Below, piece by piece: positions 17,598 to 27,027 of a stretch of DNA of 64,000 nucleotides. The stretch comes from Bradyrhizobium sp. 21 (lineage in GTDB: Bacteria; Pseudomonadota; Alphaproteobacteria; Rhizobiales; Xanthobacteraceae), in assembly GCF_023073335.1 (NCBI RefSeq), contig NZ_JADPJG010000026.1, positions 64,046 through 128,045 of the forward strand. Direction: 5' to 3'. How positions within the stretch are numbered: position 1 is the stretch's first letter; every line of letters begins with the position of its first letter. Position numbers and translations under genes: made by a program. Below the pieces are notes generated by a model. The model was given only the letters and a program-made list of their open reading frames with translations, searched no databases and was not told the DNA's origin.

Positions 17598-18848
17598 TTA
17601 CGTCAACACCCCCACCACCGCCCCCATCAGACACGTCGTCAGCGTCCCCGATACGATTGACTTCAGCCCCAGCGCGTTGATCTCCGCGCGCCGCTCCGGC
17701 GCCATCACGCCGAGGCCGCCGATCATGATGCCGAGGCTGGCGAAATTGGCGAAGCCGCACATCGCGTAGAGCATGATCAGGCGCGCGCGCGGATCGAGCG
17801 TGCCGGGCGGCAGCTTCGAGAAGTCGACATAGGCGATCAGCTCATTGAGTACGGTCTTCGTCCCCATCAGGCTGCCGGCCGTCACCGCCTGATCCCAGGG
17901 CAGGCCCATCAGCCAGCACACCGGCGCCATGACGAGGCCCAGCAACCGTTGCAGCGAGATCGCGGCCCCTGCGATGTTCGGCAAGAGGCCCAGAATGGCA
18001 TTGACGAGATAGACCAGCGCCACCAGCACCAGCAGCATCGCGACGATGTTGATCAGCAACTCGATCCCGGCGCCGGTGCCTTTGACGATCGCGTCCATCG
18101 TGCTGGAGACTTCCATCTCGGGATCTTCCAGCGCGCCGCCGGTGCGCTTGTCACTTGTCTCGGGCACCATGATCAGGCTGACGAGGATCGCGGCCGGCGC
18201 GCCTAGCACGGAGGCGATGACGAAATGCGCGGCAGCATTAGGGATGAGCGGCGCAAGCAGCGTCGCATAGAGCACCAGCACGGTGCCGGCGATGCCTGCC
18301 ATGCCGCCGGTCATCACCAGGAACAACTCGCTGCGGGTCATCTGCGCGAGATAAGGCCGCACGAACAGCGGCGCCTCGACCATGCCGAGAAAAATGTTGG
18401 CCGCAGTCGAGAGCCCGACCGCGCCGCCGACGCCGAGCGTCCGCTCCAGCAGCCAGGCCATGCCGCGCACGACCGGCGGCAGCACCCGCCAATAGAACAG
18501 CAGCGTGGTGAGCACGCTCATGACGAGCACGATCGGCAGCGCCTGGAACGCCAGGATGAAATCGGCGCCGGAGACCTTCAGATCGAAGGGCAGGGGGCCG
18601 CCGCCGACATAGCCGAACACGAAGGAGGAGCCGGCGCGCGAGGCCGCCGAGATCGCACCGACGGCATCGTTGACGGCACCGAAGGCGCGCGCGACGACGG
18701 GCACCTTCAGGAGCACGATCGCGCTGACGAAGGTAGCGACGAGGCCGATCGCGGCCTGCCGCAGCGAGACCGCGCGGCGATTCTCGCTCAGGACCAAGGC
18801 GATCAACAGCAATGCGAAAACGCCGAGTGCCGATTGCAGCCGCAGCAT
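17598..18848 (-). CDS. Concentrative nucleoside transporter (NupC/CNT)
   Basis: 416 residues with about ten membrane helices. Visible CNT signatures: VFGYVGGGPLPF, FQALPIVLVMSVLTTLLFYW, GGAVGLSTAANIFLGMVEAPLFVRPYLAQMTRSELF, MAGIAGTVLVLYATLL and GTKTVLNELIAYVDF. It imports nucleosides with protons or sodium across the inner membrane. Its stop lies 7 bp from the convergent threonine aldolase stop. No nucleoside catabolic gene is adjacent. Confidence 0.93.
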   Translation of the reverse strand: MLRLQSALGVFALLLIALVLSENRRAVSLRQAAIGLVATFVSAIVLLKVPVVARAFGAVNDAVGAISAASRAGSSFVFGYVGGGPLPFDLKVSGADFILAFQALPIVLVMSVLTTLLFYWRVLPPVVRGMAWLLERTLGVGGAVGLSTAANIFLGMVEAPLFVRPYLAQMTRSELFLVMTGGMAGIAGTVLVLYATLLAPLIPNAAAHFVIASVLGAPAAILVSLIMVPETSDKRTGGALEDPEMEVSSTMDAIVKGTGAGIELLINIVAMLLVLVALVYLVNAILGLLPNIAGAAISLQRLLGLVMAPVCWLMGLPWDQAVTAGSLMGTKTVLNELIAYVDFSKLPPGTLDPRARLIMLYAMCGFANFASLGIMIGGLGVMAPERRAEINALGLKSIVSGTLTTCLMGAVVGVLT

Positions 18849-18991
18849 AATGTCCCCAAACCCCGATGATTATGGCCGCCCGTGCGTTGCAAACGCAATG
18901 CCGGGAGAATGTCGAAGCGTCCCTCTGTTGACAAGCAGGTCCGCGTCAGCCACGCGGAGCAGGTCGACATCAGGAGCCGGATATTCCGAGC

Positions 18992-20245
18992 GTGACCGAA
19001 GAGGCGATGCCAGACCAGCCAATATCCGGAAATCCGCCGGTCAGCGCCCGCGCGCTCCTTACCCACCGTGCCTTCCTGTTCTTCCTGCTCTCGCGCAGCC
19101 TGTCGCGCTTTTCCAGCCAGATCGCGGCGGTTGCGATCGGCTGGCAGATCTACGATCTCACCGGCTCGGCCTTCGACCTCGGCATGGTCGGCCTCGTGCA
19201 GTTCCTGCCCACGGCGCTCCTGGTGTTCGTCGCCGGCCATGCCGCCGACCGTTTCGAGCGCAAGCGCGTGGTCCAGCTCTGCCAGCTCGTGGAAGCCGCC
19301 ACCGCGCTCTATCTCGCCGTCATCACCTATCTTGGCCTGGTCAGCGAAGTGCAGATTTTTATTGCGACCTTCGTGCTCGGCATTGCCGGCGCCTTTGAGA
19401 GCCCAACCACCGCGGCGCTGCTGCCCCTGATCGCGCCGCAGGGATCGCTCCAGCGCGCCACCGCCGTCTCCAGCGGCGCGGCGCAGGTCGCGACCATCAC
19501 CGGCCCAGCGCTCGGCGGCTTCGCCTACGCGATCGCACCGCACCTCGCCTACGCCGTGATGGTGCTGTTCTGGATCTTTGGGATGATTTTGACCGGCTTC
19601 ATCCGGCCGCGGCCGCAGGCGGTCGCCAAGGAGGGGACGGACACGGACGACATCTTTGCCGGCGTCCGCTTCATCCGCAGCAATCCGGCGATCCTCGGCA
19701 CCATCTCGCTCGATCTGTTCGCGGTGCTGTTCGGCGGCGTCACCGCGTTGCTGCCGATCTACGCCCGCGACATCCTGCAGACCGGCCCGATGGGGCTCGG
19801 GATCTTGCGCGCCGCGCCGGCCGTCGGCGCGTTGGCGATGACCATGGTGCTGGCCCGTCACGCCATCTCGCGGCATGTGGGCCTGCGCATGTTTCAGGCC
19901 GTGATCGTGTTCGGCGTCGCAACGATCGCGTTCGCGCTGTCGTCCTGGATGTGGCTGTCGGTGCTCGCGCTCGCCATTCTCGGCGCGGCCGATACGATCA
20001 GCGTCGTGATCCGCTTCTCGCTGGTGCAGCTGTCAACGCCCGACGAGATGCGCGGCCGGGTCGGTGCGGTCAACTTCCTCTTCATCAACGCCTCCAACCA
20101 GCTAGGCCAGTTCGAAAGCGGGGTCGCGGCCGCATTGTTCGGCGCCATGCCCGCCGCAGTCCTCGGCGGCGTCTGCACCGTCGCGGTCGCGCTGCTCTGG
20201 ATGAAGCTGTTTCCGAGCCTGCGCAAGGTGGAGAGTTTGGAGTAG
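18992..20245 (+). CDS. MFS transporter (MFS_3, EntS-like)
   Basis: 417 residues with about twelve membrane helices from about residue 25. The first loop motif is LGMVGLVQFLPTALLVFVAGHAADRFERKRVV, as in the EntS/MFS_3 group of exporters. Start is GTG 18992 or ATG 19007. It probably exports a small compound; no siderophore genes are near. Confidence 0.85.
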   Translation: MTEEAMPDQPISGNPPVSARALLTHRAFLFFLLSRSLSRFSSQIAAVAIGWQIYDLTGSAFDLGMVGLVQFLPTALLVFVAGHAADRFERKRVVQLCQLVEAATALYLAVITYLGLVSEVQIFIATFVLGIAGAFESPTTAALLPLIAPQGSLQRATAVSSGAAQVATITGPALGGFAYAIAPHLAYAVMVLFWIFGMILTGFIRPRPQAVAKEGTDTDDIFAGVRFIRSNPAILGTISLDLFAVLFGGVTALLPIYARDILQTGPMGLGILRAAPAVGALAMTMVLARHAISRHVGLRMFQAVIVFGVATIAFALSSWMWLSVLALAILGAADTISVVIRFSLVQLSTPDEMRGRVGAVNFLFINASNQLGQFESGVAAALFGAMPAAVLGGVCTVAVALLWMKLFPSLRKVESLE

Positions 20246-20256
20246 GGCGGACTTCG

Positions 20257-20280
20257 CCTCTCCCCGCAAGCGGGGAGAGG
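20257..20280. terminator. GC-rich palindrome after the MFS gene
   Basis: CCTCTCCCCGC and GCGGGGAGAGG (11-bp arms, two bases between) form a strong hairpin 11 bp after the MFS stop and before the convergent SDR stop. There is no T-run, so it may act only as a transcription or mRNA decay barrier. The same CTCTCCCC/GGGGAGAG core recurs at 26834 and 26989. Confidence 0.5.
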
Positions 20281-20296
20281 GGGAGGATAGAGCTAA

Positions 20297-21055
20297 CTAG
20301 CCCCGTCCGACGAACGGCATCTTGCTCGCCATCACCGTCATGGTCAGCACGTTGGCATCGAGCGGCAGACCGGCCATGTAGGCAACGGCATCGCCGACCG
20401 CCTTGGCGTCCATGCGCGGCTCCTGCTTCATCGTGCCGTCGGGCTGCATCACGCCGGGGCCGGCGACCATGCGGTCGGTCATCGGTGTTGCCGCGTTGCC
20501 GATGTCGACCTGGCCGACTGCGATGTCGTACATGCGGCCGTCGAGGTTGGAGGCCTTGGTCAGGCCGGTGATGGCGTGCTTGGTCGAGGTGTAGGCCGCC
20601 GAGAACGGCCGCGGCGCATGCGCCGAGATCGAGCCGTTGTTGATGATGCGGCCGCCGCGCGGGGTCTGGTCCTTCATGATGCGGAAGGCGTGCTGGGTGC
20701 AGAGGAACGGGCCGGTGAGGTTGGTGTTCACCACCGCCTGCCACTGCTCGAGGCTGAGATCCTCGAAATTCACCGGCGGCGCGCCCATGCCGGCATTGTT
20801 GAAGAGCACGTCGAGGCGGCCATAGGCGTCCTTCACCTTGGCGAACAGCGCGGCGATCTGCTCCGGCTTGGTCATGTCGGCGGTGACGCAGAGGCTCTTC
20901 CCCGCGGGACCGAGCTTCGCGGTCTCCTCGAGCATGTCGGGCCGGCGCCCGACCAGCACCACGGTGAAGCCGGTGTTCATCAACGCCAGCGACGCGGCGC
21001 GCCCGACACCGGTGCCGGCGCCCGTCACCACGGCGATTTTCTTTGCTTCACTCAT
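20297..21055 (-). CDS. SDR family oxidoreductase
   Basis: 252 residues of classical short-chain dehydrogenase. The NAD(P)-binding TGAGTGVGRAA is at residues 12-22, NNAGMG is the structural NNAG motif, and the catalytic residues are Ser in NNGSISAHA and Tyr/Lys in YTSTKHAITGL. It carries VGRR after beta-2, which suggests NADPH use. It is 27 bp downstream of the Anbu gene on the same strand and could be read through from that operon. Substrate unknown. Confidence 0.9.
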   Translation of the reverse strand: MSEAKKIAVVTGAGTGVGRAASLALMNTGFTVVLVGRRPDMLEETAKLGPAGKSLCVTADMTKPEQIAALFAKVKDAYGRLDVLFNNAGMGAPPVNFEDLSLEQWQAVVNTNLTGPFLCTQHAFRIMKDQTPRGGRIINNGSISAHAPRPFSAAYTSTKHAITGLTKASNLDGRMYDIAVGQVDIGNAATPMTDRMVAGPGVMQPDGTMKQEPRMDAKAVGDAVAYMAGLPLDANVLTMTVMASKMPFVGRG

Positions 21056-21081
21056 CGTTTCCTGCCTTTTCTCTTAAGTTG

Positions 21082-21840
21082 TCAGGTTTTGGGTTCTTTT
21101 TCGTTCTTGTAGGGCGGCCGCGGAATGTTCTGATGCGCGGCGCGCAAGGCCGCCGACCAGCGTGAGCGCAAATCGTGGAAATAGGGCTCGCCCGCCTCGA
21201 TGCGGTGGTTGAGATCGGCCTCGCAGGCGTCGGCACGCACCACCAGGACGTCGATCGGCAGGCCGACGCCGAGATTGGAGCGCATGGTGGAGTCCATCGA
21301 GATCAGGCCGGTCTTCAGCGCTTCGTAGAGCTCGACGTCGTAATGCATCGCCCGGTCGAGCACGGGCTTGCCGTATTTGTGCTCGCCGATCTGCAGATAG
21401 GGTGTGTCGGTGGTGCACTCGATGAAATTACCCGCCGTGTAGACCATGAACAGGCGCATGCGCGCGCCCTTGATCTGGCCGCCGAACAGGAAGGAGACGT
21501 CGAAGGACACGTCCTCTGATTTCAGTGCCGGCCCTTCGGTCGAGTGCACGGCCCGGATCGCGCGGCCGATGCGCTGGGCGGCCTGGAACATCGTCGGCGC
21601 GTTCATCAGCGTCTCGATCTCACCCGTGTTGGGGTCTTCGAGGCCTTCCGTCAGCGTGGAGAGCACCGACTGGCTGATGGCGAGATTGCCGGCGCTGGCG
21701 ATTGCCATGATGCGGTCGCCGGGCTTGGAGAAGATGTGGAGCTTGCGGAAGGTCGAGACGTTGTCGAGGCCGGCATTGGTGCGGGTGTCGGCGATCATCA
21801 CCAGACCGTCCCGAACCAGGATTCCGCAACAATAGGTCAT
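21082..21840 (-). CDS. Anbu proteasome-type peptidase
   Basis: 252 residues with the N-terminal-nucleophile start TYCCGILVRDGLVMIADTR, then NVSTFRKLHIF and IMAIASAGNLA, diagnostic of Anbu (ancestral beta subunit, a bacterial proteasome homologue). Thr2 would be the nucleophile after Met removal. Anbu rings are open helical assemblies whose natural substrates are not known. It is the last gene of the conserved set with ATP-grasp, alpha-E and transglutaminase genes, in the classical order. Confidence 0.95.
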   Translation of the reverse strand: MTYCCGILVRDGLVMIADTRTNAGLDNVSTFRKLHIFSKPGDRIMAIASAGNLAISQSVLSTLTEGLEDPNTGEIETLMNAPTMFQAAQRIGRAIRAVHSTEGPALKSEDVSFDVSFLFGGQIKGARMRLFMVYTAGNFIECTTDTPYLQIGEHKYGKPVLDRAMHYDVELYEALKTGLISMDSTMRSNLGVGLPIDVLVVRADACEADLNHRIEAGEPYFHDLRSRWSAALRAAHQNIPRPPYKNEKEPKT

Positions 21841-21960
21841 TTCCAGTCCCCGAACGCGTTTGCGCGGAATTACTAGCCAATTTCAAGCGCCGCTCCAACC
21901 CCCGATTGCCGGGGGGCGGGCCGAAGGCTGTCCCCGGGTGAGGGGCGTGCGTAGCGCGGC

Positions 21961-22809
21961 TCAGCTCTGCCGCTGGGACTGCGATTGCGACTGGCCGCTG
22001 CGGCCGGCCTGCTCGACCTTCACGGCCACCGCCAGCGTCTCCGTGCCGCCGCCGTAGCGGGTGCCGCGCACGGGGGCTGCGCCGAGATAATCGAGCCCGA
22101 TCGCGACGCGGACATGGGCGTCGGTGGCGCAGATGCTGTTGGCGGGGTCGAAACCGACCCAGCCGAGGCCGTCGACATAGGCCTCCGCCCAGGCATGGCC
22201 GGCGTCCTGGTGCGCCGTGCCGTCGGAGCGCAGGAAGTGCCCCGAGACGAAGCGCGCCGGCACGCCACCGCTGCGGGCGCAGGCGATGAAGATGTGCGCG
22301 TAGTCCTGGCAGACGCCGCGCTTGAGCGTGAACGCTTCCGCCGCCGAGGTGCCGCTGTTGGTCGGGTCCTCGTCGAAGGTCATGTGATCGCCGATTTGCG
22401 TCATCAGCGTGTGCAGGAAGCCGAGTGTGTCGCTCTCGGCCTCGCTGCGCAACTGGCGCGCAACCGCATTCATCGCCGGATTGACGGCGGTGAGGTCGCT
22501 GGCGCGCAGGAACATGCCGGCCGGAAAGCGCTCATCGGCGCCGCGGAGAACGCCGCCGGTGTCGTGGGTCTCGATCAGGCCCTCGGCAGTGATCTTGATG
22601 TCGCCGACGGGCCCGCAGGACAGCACATGGGTGACGTTGCCGAACGCGTCCTCGTGGGTGTCGAGCTTGGTGTCGGTCGAAACGTCGATCTGCCACTCCG
22701 CCACATATTGCCCGTCATGGCTGCCGGGCGTCATGCGCAGGATCTGGATGACGCTCGTGGCCTGCGGCTCGTAGCGATAGGTCGTGGTGTGCAGGATTCG
22801 GAGGCGCAT
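21961..22809 (-). CDS. Transglutaminase-like cysteine protease
   Basis: 282 residues. The N-terminal beta domain (Bact_transglu_N) starts MRLRILHTTTYRYEPQA. The catalytic triad is Cys in KRGVCQDYAHIFIACARSGG, His in DAGHAWAEAYVDG and Asp in WVGFDPANSICA. In the Anbu operon it probably acts as an amidase or peptidase on the peptide tag made or read by the ATP-grasp/alpha-E pair. The C-terminus is a short Gln/Ser/Arg-rich tail. Confidence 0.93.
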   Translation of the reverse strand: MRLRILHTTTYRYEPQATSVIQILRMTPGSHDGQYVAEWQIDVSTDTKLDTHEDAFGNVTHVLSCGPVGDIKITAEGLIETHDTGGVLRGADERFPAGMFLRASDLTAVNPAMNAVARQLRSEAESDTLGFLHTLMTQIGDHMTFDEDPTNSGTSAAEAFTLKRGVCQDYAHIFIACARSGGVPARFVSGHFLRSDGTAHQDAGHAWAEAYVDGLGWVGFDPANSICATDAHVRVAIGLDYLGAAPVRGTRYGGGTETLAVAVKVEQAGRSGQSQSQSQRQS

Positions 22810-22871
22810 GGTGTTTTGATTCCGTCATTCCAGGTCTGGTCCTTCGGACCATCCCGGAATGACTGCGTGTA

Positions 22872-23816
22872 TCAGATCAAATACTGCTTCGTGATGATTT
22901 CCCCCAGCCTAGAATTGTCCAAGATGAATTCCTGAATGAATTCATGCACGCCATGCTGGAAAATGTCATTCATATTGCTGTGTTCGAGCCGGTTGCGGAT
23001 GCCGCGGGCGTGGCGCTGGGCGGGGCCCTGGCGGCCGTAGGCGACGCCGATCTGGTCGAGGTTGCGCGTGAGATTGTCGTAGCAGCTTGCAAGCGAGCGC
23101 GGCAGCGTGCTGTTGAGGATGAGCAGATCCGCGACCAGCCAGGGCTTCAGCGTCTCGCGATAGACCCAGTGATAGGCCGTCAGCGCCGACACCGAGCGCA
23201 GGATCGAGCTCCACTGGTAGAAATCGAGCGGGCCGCCGACATGTTCCTCCTCGGGCAGCAGCACATGATACTTCACATCGAGGATGCGCGCAGTGTTGTC
23301 GGCGCGCTCCAGGTGAAGGCCGAGCCGCGAGAACCAGTAGGCGTCGTTGCGCAGCATGGTCCGGTACGCCGAGCCGTCGAAGCGCAGCGAGGTCTCCTGC
23401 ACGAAACGCAGGAATTTTGCGAGATCCTCGCGCGTCGAGGTGCCCTTGCTCCAGACCTCCTGCAATTCGATCCAGGCCGAGTTGATGGTGTCCCACATCT
23501 CGCTGGTGAGCGCGGTGCGGACCGAACGCGAGTTCAGCCGCGCCGCCTCGATGCAGTTCCGGATCGAGGACGGGTTGTCGGCCGAGAACGAGAGGTAGTC
23601 GACGACGTTGTGCTCGTTGGCTTCCTCGTAGGTCTCATAGAAGCTCGTGGCGACGCCGGCGGTGAGAAGTGCCGAGTCCCATTCATTGGTCTTGCCGATA
23701 TAGGCGGCGGGGAGCGCGGTGACGCGCAGCGTCGCATCAATGGTGCGCGCGAGATACTCGGCCCGTTCGACGTAGCGGGCGAGCCAGTAGAGGTTTTCGG
23801 CGGTACGCGACAGCAT
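22872..23816 (-). CDS. Alpha-E domain protein
   Basis: 314 residues, all alpha-helical, beginning MLSRTAENLYWLARYVERAEYLART, the hallmark of the alpha-E family. Conserved segments such as SRLGLHLERADNTARILDVKYH are present. It lies four bases after the ATP-grasp gene stop and belongs to the Anbu operon. In this family it is thought to work with the circularly permuted ATP-grasp ligase, but its reaction is unproven. Confidence 0.93.
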   Translation of the reverse strand: MLSRTAENLYWLARYVERAEYLARTIDATLRVTALPAAYIGKTNEWDSALLTAGVATSFYETYEEANEHNVVDYLSFSADNPSSIRNCIEAARLNSRSVRTALTSEMWDTINSAWIELQEVWSKGTSTREDLAKFLRFVQETSLRFDGSAYRTMLRNDAYWFSRLGLHLERADNTARILDVKYHVLLPEEEHVGGPLDFYQWSSILRSVSALTAYHWVYRETLKPWLVADLLILNSTLPRSLASCYDNLTRNLDQIGVAYGRQGPAQRHARGIRNRLEHSNMNDIFQHGVHEFIQEFILDNSRLGEIITKQYLI

Positions 23817-23820
23817 CTCT

Positions 23821-25239
23821 CTACTCGTCCAAAATCCAGGTGTCTTTGGTGCCGCCGCCCTGGCTCGAATTCACCACCAGGGAGCCTTCCTTCAGTGCGA
23901 CGCGTGTGAGCCCGCCGGGCACGATCGTGGTGGTCTTGCTGCCAGTGAGCACGAACGGCCGCAGGTCGACGTGGCGCGGCGCCAGGCCCGATGCCGTGCA
24001 GGTTGGGCAGGTCGAGAGCGCCAGCGTCGGCTGTGCAATAAACCCTTCCGGTTCGCGCTTGAGCTTTTCGCGGAACGCTTCGATCGTGGCCTTGGTCGCG
24101 GCAGGTCCGATCAGCATGCCGTAGCCGCCGGAGCCGTGGACTTCCTTGACGACGAGATCGCCGAGGTTGTCGAGCACATAGGCGAGATCCTTCGGCTCGC
24201 GGCAGCGCCAGGTCTGCACGTTCTTCAGGATCGGCTCCTCGCCGAGGTAGAATTTCACGATCTCGGGCATGTAGGAGTAGATCGCCTTGTCGTCCGCGAT
24301 GCCGGTGCCGACGGCGTTGGCGAGCGTGATGTTGCCGGCCGCATAGGCCGACATCAGTCCGGGCACGCCGAGCGCGGAGTCGGGCCGGAAGGTGAGGGGA
24401 TCGAGGTAATCGTCGTCGACGCGGCGGTAGATCACGTCGACCCGTTTCACGCCTTCGGTCGTCCGCATGAACACTTCGTTGTTCTTGACGATGAGGTCGC
24501 GGCCCTCGACGAGCTCGATGCCGAGCTTGTCGGCGAGGAAGGAGTGCTCGTAATAGGCGGAGTTGTAGACGCCCGGCGTGAGCAACGCGACAGTCGGCTC
24601 GCCGGAGGCGCTTTGCGGCGCCACCGAGCGCAAGGCGGAGAGCAGCTCGTCCGGATAGCGTTCGACCGGCGCCACCCTGTGGCGGGCGAACAGGTCCGGA
24701 AACAACCGCATCATGATCTCGCGGTTTTCCAGCATGTAGGACACGCCGGACGGCGTGCGCGCATTGTCCTCAAGCACGATGAAGTCCTCGGCATCGACCC
24801 TGATGATGTCGATGCCGGCGATGTGCACGTAGACGTCGTGCGGCACCTGCTGGCCATTCATCTCGGGCCGGAACACCGGGTTCTGGAAGATCAAATCGTC
24901 GGGCACGATCCCGGCGCGGAGGATGTCGCGGCCGTGATAGATGTCGCGCAGGAACATGTTGAGCGCGCGGACGCGCTGCTTCAGGCCCTTTTCCAGCAGC
25001 GTCCATTCCTTGCCGGACATGATCCGCGGGATCACGTCGAAGGGAATCAGGCGCTCGGTGGACTCGGACTCGCCATAGACGGCGAAGGTGATGCCGATCC
25101 GGCGGAACAAAAGCTCGGCTTCTTGGCGGCGATATTCGAGCGCCTCGGGGGGCGTCTCCTTGAGCCAGCGCGCCAGCTCCTGATAGGCGGGGCGAAGGTC
25201 CCCACCCGGAATGTTCATTTCATCAAACGCGACTGCCAT
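23821..25239 (-). CDS. Circularly permuted ATP-grasp ligase (type 2)
   Basis: 472 residues when started at MAVAFDEMNIPGG; a longer frame to 25380 is probably not used. It has VVKEVHGSGGYGMLIGPAATK and DIYHGRDILRAGIVPDDLI, YHIxP-like DVYVHIAGIDIIRVDAEDF and LEDNARTPSGVSYMLENREIM, typical of the family. It would form an acid-amine (peptide-like) bond using ATP. First gene of the Anbu operon, followed after 4 bp by alpha-E. Confidence 0.93.
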   Translation of the reverse strand: MAVAFDEMNIPGGDLRPAYQELARWLKETPPEALEYRRQEAELLFRRIGITFAVYGESESTERLIPFDVIPRIMSGKEWTLLEKGLKQRVRALNMFLRDIYHGRDILRAGIVPDDLIFQNPVFRPEMNGQQVPHDVYVHIAGIDIIRVDAEDFIVLEDNARTPSGVSYMLENREIMMRLFPDLFARHRVAPVERYPDELLSALRSVAPQSASGEPTVALLTPGVYNSAYYEHSFLADKLGIELVEGRDLIVKNNEVFMRTTEGVKRVDVIYRRVDDDYLDPLTFRPDSALGVPGLMSAYAAGNITLANAVGTGIADDKAIYSYMPEIVKFYLGEEPILKNVQTWRCREPKDLAYVLDNLGDLVVKEVHGSGGYGMLIGPAATKATIEAFREKLKREPEGFIAQPTLALSTCPTCTASGLAPRHVDLRPFVLTGSKTTTIVPGGLTRVALKEGSLVVNSSQGGGTKDTWILDE

Positions 25240-25518
25240 AGATCCCGACTTGTCTCCGCGAGGCGTTGCGCCATGTGACAGGTCGCTGAGCCCTTGGGGG
25301 AAGACCGCAACGTCCTGGCCATGCGGCAAGAGTGCATGACTTTCATGTGGTAGCAAGGGCCGGGCCAGCGCGATAAGCATGGGAAGGGGACATTTGCCCG
25401 GGATGGCCGGCGGCTTGCCTGAAAAAATGGCTGAGGACTGCTTATTTCGGCAGCAAAACCGCGTGACTTCAACGCGTTACCTCGGCAAAGTCGGGCCTAC
25501 TGGTGAGGGACTTAAGGC

Positions 25519-26256
25519 ATGAGCGAGATCGTTACGGCGGGTATTCTGGTCATTGGGGACGAAATCCTGTCCGGCCGGACCAAGGACAAGAATATCGGCT
25601 TCATCGCCGAATACCTGACCAATATCGGCATCGACCTGAAGGAGGTCCGGGTGGTCTCCGACGACGAGCCCGACATCATTGCCGCGTTGGATGCACTGCG
25701 GCATCGCTACACCTATGTCTTCACCACCGGCGGCATTGGCCCGACCCATGACGACATCACTGCGGACAGCGTCGCCAAGGCGTTCGGCGTCGGGATCGAC
25801 CATCACCCGGAGGTCGTCGCCCGCTTCCGCGAGCGCTGGAGCGAGCAGGACCTCAACGAGGCCCGCCTGCGCATGGCCCGCATCCCCGATGGCGCCGAGC
25901 TGATCCAGAGCGCCACGATCCTCGCGCCCGGCTTCAAGATCGGCAACGTCATCGTGATGGCCGGCGTGCCCTCGATCATGCAGGCCATGATGGACATCGT
26001 CTCGCCCAAGCTGAAATCGGGCGTGCGCATGCTCTCCGAATCCGTCCGCGCCAATGCGCGGGAAGGCGACATCGGCAGCCCGCTGCGGGAGATCGCCGCG
26101 GCCCATCCCGACACCATCATCGGCAGCTATCCCTTCATGGACGAAGACCAGAAGCCCAACACCAATCTGGTGGTGCGCTCGCGCGACGCGGACAAGCTGG
26201 CGGCAGCGATGGTGGCGGTGAAGGAAATGCTGGCAGGATTGAATATCACCCGGTAG
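25519..26256 (+). CDS. CinA N-terminal (MoCF-like) domain protein
   Basis: 245 residues. AGILVIGDEILSGRTKDKN opens the molybdopterin-binding-like fold, and TTGGIGPTHDDITADSVAKAFG is the conserved active-site segment. The C-terminal PncC nicotinamide-nucleotide amidase domain of full-length CinA is absent, so this is the short form known in alphaproteobacteria. The N-terminal domain in others hydrolyses ADP-ribose. It precedes the xanthine phosphoribosyltransferase gene by 38 bp. Confidence 0.9.
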   Translation: MSEIVTAGILVIGDEILSGRTKDKNIGFIAEYLTNIGIDLKEVRVVSDDEPDIIAALDALRHRYTYVFTTGGIGPTHDDITADSVAKAFGVGIDHHPEVVARFRERWSEQDLNEARLRMARIPDGAELIQSATILAPGFKIGNVIVMAGVPSIMQAMMDIVSPKLKSGVRMLSESVRANAREGDIGSPLREIAAAHPDTIIGSYPFMDEDQKPNTNLVVRSRDADKLAAAMVAVKEMLAGLNITR

Positions 26257-26294
26257 CAGAAGGGCTGCCGGACGACGATTGGCAGGAGACGACG

Positions 26295-26822
26295 ATGGCT
26301 GGTGAAGCACCGGAACTGAGCGCGCAGGAGCGGGCGGGCAAGGCCTTTCCGGTCTCGTGGGACCAATTCCACCGGGATTGCCGGGCGCTGACCTGGCGGC
26401 TCAACGAGGTCGGTCCGTTCCACGCCGTGATCGCGATCACCCGCGGCGGGCTGGTGCCGGCCGCGATCGTCGCGCGTGAGCTCGGCGTGCGCGTGATCGA
26501 TACGGTCTGCATCGCCAGCTACGACCATACCAAGCAGGGCGAACTGCAGGTTCTCAAAGGCATCTCCGAATCGGCGATGAAGCTCGGCGGCGGCACCGGC
26601 AAGGGACTCCTGATCGTCGACGACCTCGTCGACACCGGCAAGACCGGCAGGTTGGTGCGCGAGATGCTGCCCGATGCGCATTTCGCCACCGTCTACGCCA
26701 AGCCGAAGGGGCGCCCGCTGGTCGATACCTACATCACGGAAGTCTCGCAGGACACCTGGATCTTCTTCCCCTGGGACACCGCGCTCTCGTATCACCCACC
26801 GCTCCGCGACGGGGCGGCGTAA
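26295..26822 (+). CDS. gpt: Xanthine phosphoribosyltransferase
   Basis: 175 residues. FPVSWDQFHRDCRALTWRL opens the type I PRTase, and the PRPP loop is LLIVDDLVDTGKTG. AITRGGLVPAAIVARELGVR and FPWDTALSYHPP fit XPRT. It salvages xanthine and guanine to the nucleotide with PRPP. Probably co-transcribed with the CinA-like gene. Confidence 0.93.
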   Translation: MAGEAPELSAQERAGKAFPVSWDQFHRDCRALTWRLNEVGPFHAVIAITRGGLVPAAIVARELGVRVIDTVCIASYDHTKQGELQVLKGISESAMKLGGGTGKGLLIVDDLVDTGKTGRLVREMLPDAHFATVYAKPKGRPLVDTYITEVSQDTWIFFPWDTALSYHPPLRDGAA

Positions 26823-26833
26823 CATTTCTTCAT

Positions 26834-27012
26834 CTCGCCCCGCTTGCGGGGAGAGGCAAAGGCCGCGTAGCGGCCGTTCTAAGAAGTCCGAAGCGAAGCT
26901 TCGGCTGTTGCGAAGCAATCCGGGTGAGGGGGACGCTCCGCGAGTCCAATTCTCACTGTGATCGTGGAAGCAGCCCCTCACCCCAGCTCTCTCCCCGTAA
27001 GAACGGGGAGAG
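26834..27012. repeat. Composite intergenic palindromes
   Basis: Within the 205 bp between two genes there are two related hairpins: CGCCCCGCTTGCGGGGAGAG (about 26836-26855) and CTCTCCCCGT/ACGGGGAGAG (26989-26998 with 27003-27012). GCCGCGTAGCGGC and GAAGCGAAGCTTCGG palindromes lie between them. This is a dense mosaic of small inverted repeats with no gene. Confidence 0.6.
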
Positions 27013-27027
27013 GAGTGGACTTGCACC

